From: Phocaeicola_A sp964580305
Lineage (GTDB): Bacteria; Bacteroidota; Bacteroidia; Bacteroidales; Bacteroidaceae
Reading direction: 5' to 3'
NCBI GenBank assembly: GCA_964580305.1
Contig: CAZOKL010000112.1
Coordinates: 1-6,469, forward strand
Length of the DNA stretch: 6,469 nucleotides
This document shows, piece by piece, positions 3,906 through 6,469 of the stretch (the stretch's first letter is position 1; every line of letters begins with the position of its first letter). A program made the position numbers and the translations under genes. Under the pieces are notes generated by a model. It saw nothing but the letters and a program-made list of their open reading frames with translations. It was not told the origin of the DNA and ran no database searches.

Positions 3906-6401
3906 ATGATATATCCACAAAACTTTGAACAGAAAATAGGATTTGACCAAATACGTATGTTATTAAAAGCCCTCTGTCTCAGTTCGCTGGGACAAGAACG
4001 GGTGGATGCAATGACATTCTCAGACAGACGGGACGACATCGAACGACAATTGAACGAAATCGCTGAGTTCGTCCGCATTATCGAGGAAGAAGACGAATTT
4101 CCTGACCAATACTTCTACGACGTGCGCCCCTCACTGAAGCGTATTCGCGTGGAGGGACTCTATCTGGATGAACAGGAAGTGTTTGATTTGCGTCGTTCAC
4201 TGGAGACCATTCACAGCATAGTGCGTTTTCTGCATTGGGAGGAGAAAGAATCTGGTGGCTATCCCTACCCCGCTCTTCAGGCGTTGGCAAGTGATGTGGT
4301 CGTGTTCCCGCAACTTGTCGCAACCATCGAACATATCCTTGATAAGTATGGGAAAATCAAAGATACAGCCTCGACTGAGCTACTCCGCATCCGTCACGAG
4401 ATGGCTTCGACCACGAACAGTATCTCGCGTAGCTTGAATGCAATCCTACGCTCGGCACAGGCAGAAGGTTATGTGGACAAAGATGTCACCCCTGCCATGC
4501 GTGACGGTCGACTAGTCATTCCTGTAATACCTAGCATGAAGCGCAAGATTCGCGGTATCGTGCACGACGAGTCAGCCACGGGAAAAACCGTGTTCATCGA
4601 ACCGGCCGAAGTGGTGGAAGCAAACAATCGTATCCGTGAACTCGAGGGTGAAGAACGACGTGAAATCATCCGTATTCTAACTGAGTTTTCGAACACTGTG
4701 CGTCCCTCTATTCCTGAAATATTGCAGTCATACGAGTTCCTGGCCGATATGGACTTCATTCGTGCCAAAGCCTGCTATGCTATACAGACTCATGCGATCA
4801 AGCCCGTGCTAGAAGACACACAAGTCATCGACTGGATCTCGGCTATCCATCCATTGTTACAACAGTCACTAGCCAAGCATGGGAAAAAGGTCATACCACT
4901 TGATATCAAGCTGAACGAAAAGCAACGAATCCTTATTATCTCCGGCCCGAATGCCGGTGGAAAATCAGTCTGCCTAAAAACTGTGGGTATGCTGCAATAC
5001 ATGCTCCAATGCGGTATGCAAATTCCCCTACACGAATGCAGTCGTGCTGGCATATTCGGAAGTATTTTCATTGACATCGGTGACGAGCAGAGCATCGAGA
5101 ACGACCTGAGTACTTATTCCTCACACCTGTTCAACATGAAGAATACTATGAAACACTGCGACCACCGTAGCCTTATCCTCATTGACGAGTTTGGCAGTGG
5201 CACGGAGCCACAAATCGGAGGAGCAATGGCTGAAGCTATGTTGAAACGTTTCAATGACAAACGAACATTTGGTGTCATCACTACTCACTATCAGAATCTG
5301 AAACACTTCGCTGACAGTCATGAGGGTGTGGTCAATGGTGCCATGCTATATGACCGTCACCATATGCAGGCACTTTTCCAGCTTCAGATAGGTAATCCGG
5401 GAAGCTCTTTTGCTGTGGAAATAGCCCGTAAAATAGGCATTCCGGAAGATGTAATTGCTGACGCTTCGGACATCGTGGGGCGCGAATACATCAATGCTGA
5501 TAAATATTTGCAAGATGTTGTACGTGACAAACGTTATTGGGAAACCAAACGACAGAATATTCGTCGCCGCGAAAAGCAAATGGAAGAAACTATCGAACGC
5601 TATGAGGCAAAACTGAAAGAACTGGACGAAAACCGAAAGGAAATTATCAACAAAGCAAAGGAAGACGCTCAACACCTGCTTGAGGAGTCGAATGCTCGTA
5701 TTGAAAACACTATTCGCACCATCAAGGAAGCGCAAGCCGAAAAGAATAAGACACATATAACACGTCAGAAGTTGAACGAGTTCAAAGAAACGATCAAGGA
5801 ATTTGAAAAGCAGCAGAATGAAGGGAATATAGCCCGCAAAATGGAACAACTGCTAGAGAAACAACGCCGTAGGGAAGAACGCAAGAAACGCGCCAAAGAC
5901 GTGCTGACAGAATCACAGCCTAGAGTTGAACGTCCGTTACAACCAGGTGACACAGTACGTATTAAGGGACAGACATCTGTGGGCGAATTGCAAGACATGA
6001 GCGGAAAGAATGCTACCGTGGTCTTCGGCGTCATCAAAACGACAGTGAAACTCGACCGATTGGAACGTGCAGAATCTTCCCACAACAACACCGTAATGCA
6101 AGCTTCTTCTTTCGTAAGCACCCATACTCAAGAACAAGTGTATGAGAAGAAACTACAATTCAAACAAAACATTGACGTGCGCGGCATGCGTGGCGACGAA
6201 GCTCTCCAAGCAGTGACCTACTTCATTGATGATGCCATTCTGTTGGGTGTCAGCCGAGTGCGCATTATCCACGGTACGGGAACAGGTATCTTGCGCACCC
6301 TCATCCGTGATTACTTAAAGACAGTCCCCGGCGTACGGCATCTTCAAGACGAGCATGCACAATTTGGCGGAGCAGGTATAACTGTTGTAGATTTGGACTA
6401 A
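3906..6401 (+). CDS. mutS2: MutS2: MutS-family ATPase with C-terminal Smr domain
   Basis: The 831-residue protein is full length. MutS2 lacks the mismatch-recognition domain of MutS. In some bacteria it suppresses recombination, and in Bacillus subtilis it also acts on collided ribosomes. An N-terminal core/lever region (about 1-320) precedes the ABC-type ATPase: Walker A GPNAGGKS (347-354), the MutS signature STYSSHL (402-408), Walker B LILIDE with D427/E428, and the H-loop region THYQNLK. A long charged coiled coil spans about 540-666. A small KOW-like beta segment starting at PGDTVRIKG (about 677-728) follows. The Smr nuclease domain (about 756-831) has DVRG (757-760) and HGTGTG (789-794); most Smr domains have Lys at the position of T791. 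The ATG at 3906 gives the family's expected MIYPQNFEQKIGFDQIR start and lies about 30 nt behind a consensus promoter. No truncation is seen. Confidence 0.96.
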   Translation: MIYPQNFEQKIGFDQIRMLLKALCLSSLGQERVDAMTFSDRRDDIERQLNEIAEFVRIIEEEDEFPDQYFYDVRPSLKRIRVEGLYLDEQEVFDLRRSLETIHSIVRFLHWEEKESGGYPYPALQALASDVVVFPQLVATIEHILDKYGKIKDTASTELLRIRHEMASTTNSISRSLNAILRSAQAEGYVDKDVTPAMRDGRLVIPVIPSMKRKIRGIVHDESATGKTVFIEPAEVVEANNRIRELEGEERREIIRILTEFSNTVRPSIPEILQSYEFLADMDFIRAKACYAIQTHAIKPVLEDTQVIDWISAIHPLLQQSLAKHGKKVIPLDIKLNEKQRILIISGPNAGGKSVCLKTVGMLQYMLQCGMQIPLHECSRAGIFGSIFIDIGDEQSIENDLSTYSSHLFNMKNTMKHCDHRSLILIDEFGSGTEPQIGGAMAEAMLKRFNDKRTFGVITTHYQNLKHFADSHEGVVNGAMLYDRHHMQALFQLQIGNPGSSFAVEIARKIGIPEDVIADASDIVGREYINADKYLQDVVRDKRYWETKRQNIRRREKQMEETIERYEAKLKELDENRKEIINKAKEDAQHLLEESNARIENTIRTIKEAQAEKNKTHITRQKLNEFKETIKEFEKQQNEGNIARKMEQLLEKQRRREERKKRAKDVLTESQPRVERPLQPGDTVRIKGQTSVGELQDMSGKNATVVFGVIKTTVKLDRLERAESSHNNTVMQASSFVSTHTQEQVYEKKLQFKQNIDVRGMRGDEALQAVTYFIDDAILLGVSRVRIIHGTGTGILRTLIRDYLKTVPGVRHLQDEHAQFGGAGITVVDLD

Positions 6402-6469
6402 CATCCGTCCTTTCCCTTCAGTGACAAACGGAGGCCGTCGTAACGGCAAAATGTAGAAGCAGGTACAGA
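6402..6469. other. Short region after mutS2, nothing recognisable
   Basis: The 68 bp after the mutS2 stop hold only a 5-bp hairpin (GCCGT 6434-6438 with ACGGC 6443-6447) followed by CAAAATG rather than a U-tract, so I do not call a terminator. No start with an open frame to the window edge is convincing. Confidence 0.5.

Noticed and set aside
5346..5849. - strand open frame of 167 residues rich in F and L
   Set aside because: It is the antisense of the Lys/Glu-rich MutS2 coiled coil, which reads as F/L-rich on the opposite strand. The apparent membrane protein is an artefact.

Overview
The window looks like chromosomal DNA of a gut-type Bacteroidales species (Bacteroides/Phocaeicola-like). 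Four things point there. Promoters fit the Bacteroidetes pattern (TTG/TTTG, about 20 nt, then TAnnTTTG), and starts lack Shine-Dalgarno sequences. The protease is a lipoprotein with an S-D-E-E type surface-export motif. MutS2 has the N-terminus and size usual for this order. The family names are my recognition from sequence; no database was searched.

Layout, left to right. (1) 1-101: the last codons of a + strand membrane protein. (2) A perfect 18-bp hairpin at 122-170 that can terminate transcription from both sides. (3) nudC on the - strand (188-964), a full-length NAD(H)/NAD-capped-RNA Nudix hydrolase. (4) A divergent promoter region (965-1070). (5) A clostripain-family (C11) cysteine protease lipoprotein on the + strand (1071-2288), running directly into an out-of-frame orphan tail of a different protein (2272-2562). 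(6) A second perfect 18-bp bidirectional terminator (2595-2642). (7) A short - strand hotdog thioesterase of the FlK type (2653-3024). (8) A divergent, complete cobalamin riboswitch with its own consensus promoter (3071-3276). (9) About 630 bp with no convincing gene (3277-3905). (10) mutS2 (3906-6401), complete, with its own promoter. (11) 68 bp with nothing recognisable.

The genes do not form one operon. Each is a single-gene unit with its own promoter, and facing units are separated by terminators. They cover nucleotide housekeeping (NudC), extracellular proteolysis (C11), acyl-CoA thioester hydrolysis (FlK-like) and ribosome rescue/recombination control (MutS2).

The most unusual part is 3071-3570: a well-preserved B12 riboswitch behind a consensus promoter with no B12 transport or biosynthesis gene after it. 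About 140 nt beyond the aptamer lies what reads like a signal peptide broken by a frameshift and a stop, then a terminator-like hairpin. Either the riboswitch has outlived a deleted gene (btuB-like is the obvious guess), or it now controls a short non-coding RNA. The other anomaly is the orphan beta-sandwich-like tail fused out of frame to the end of the protease gene.
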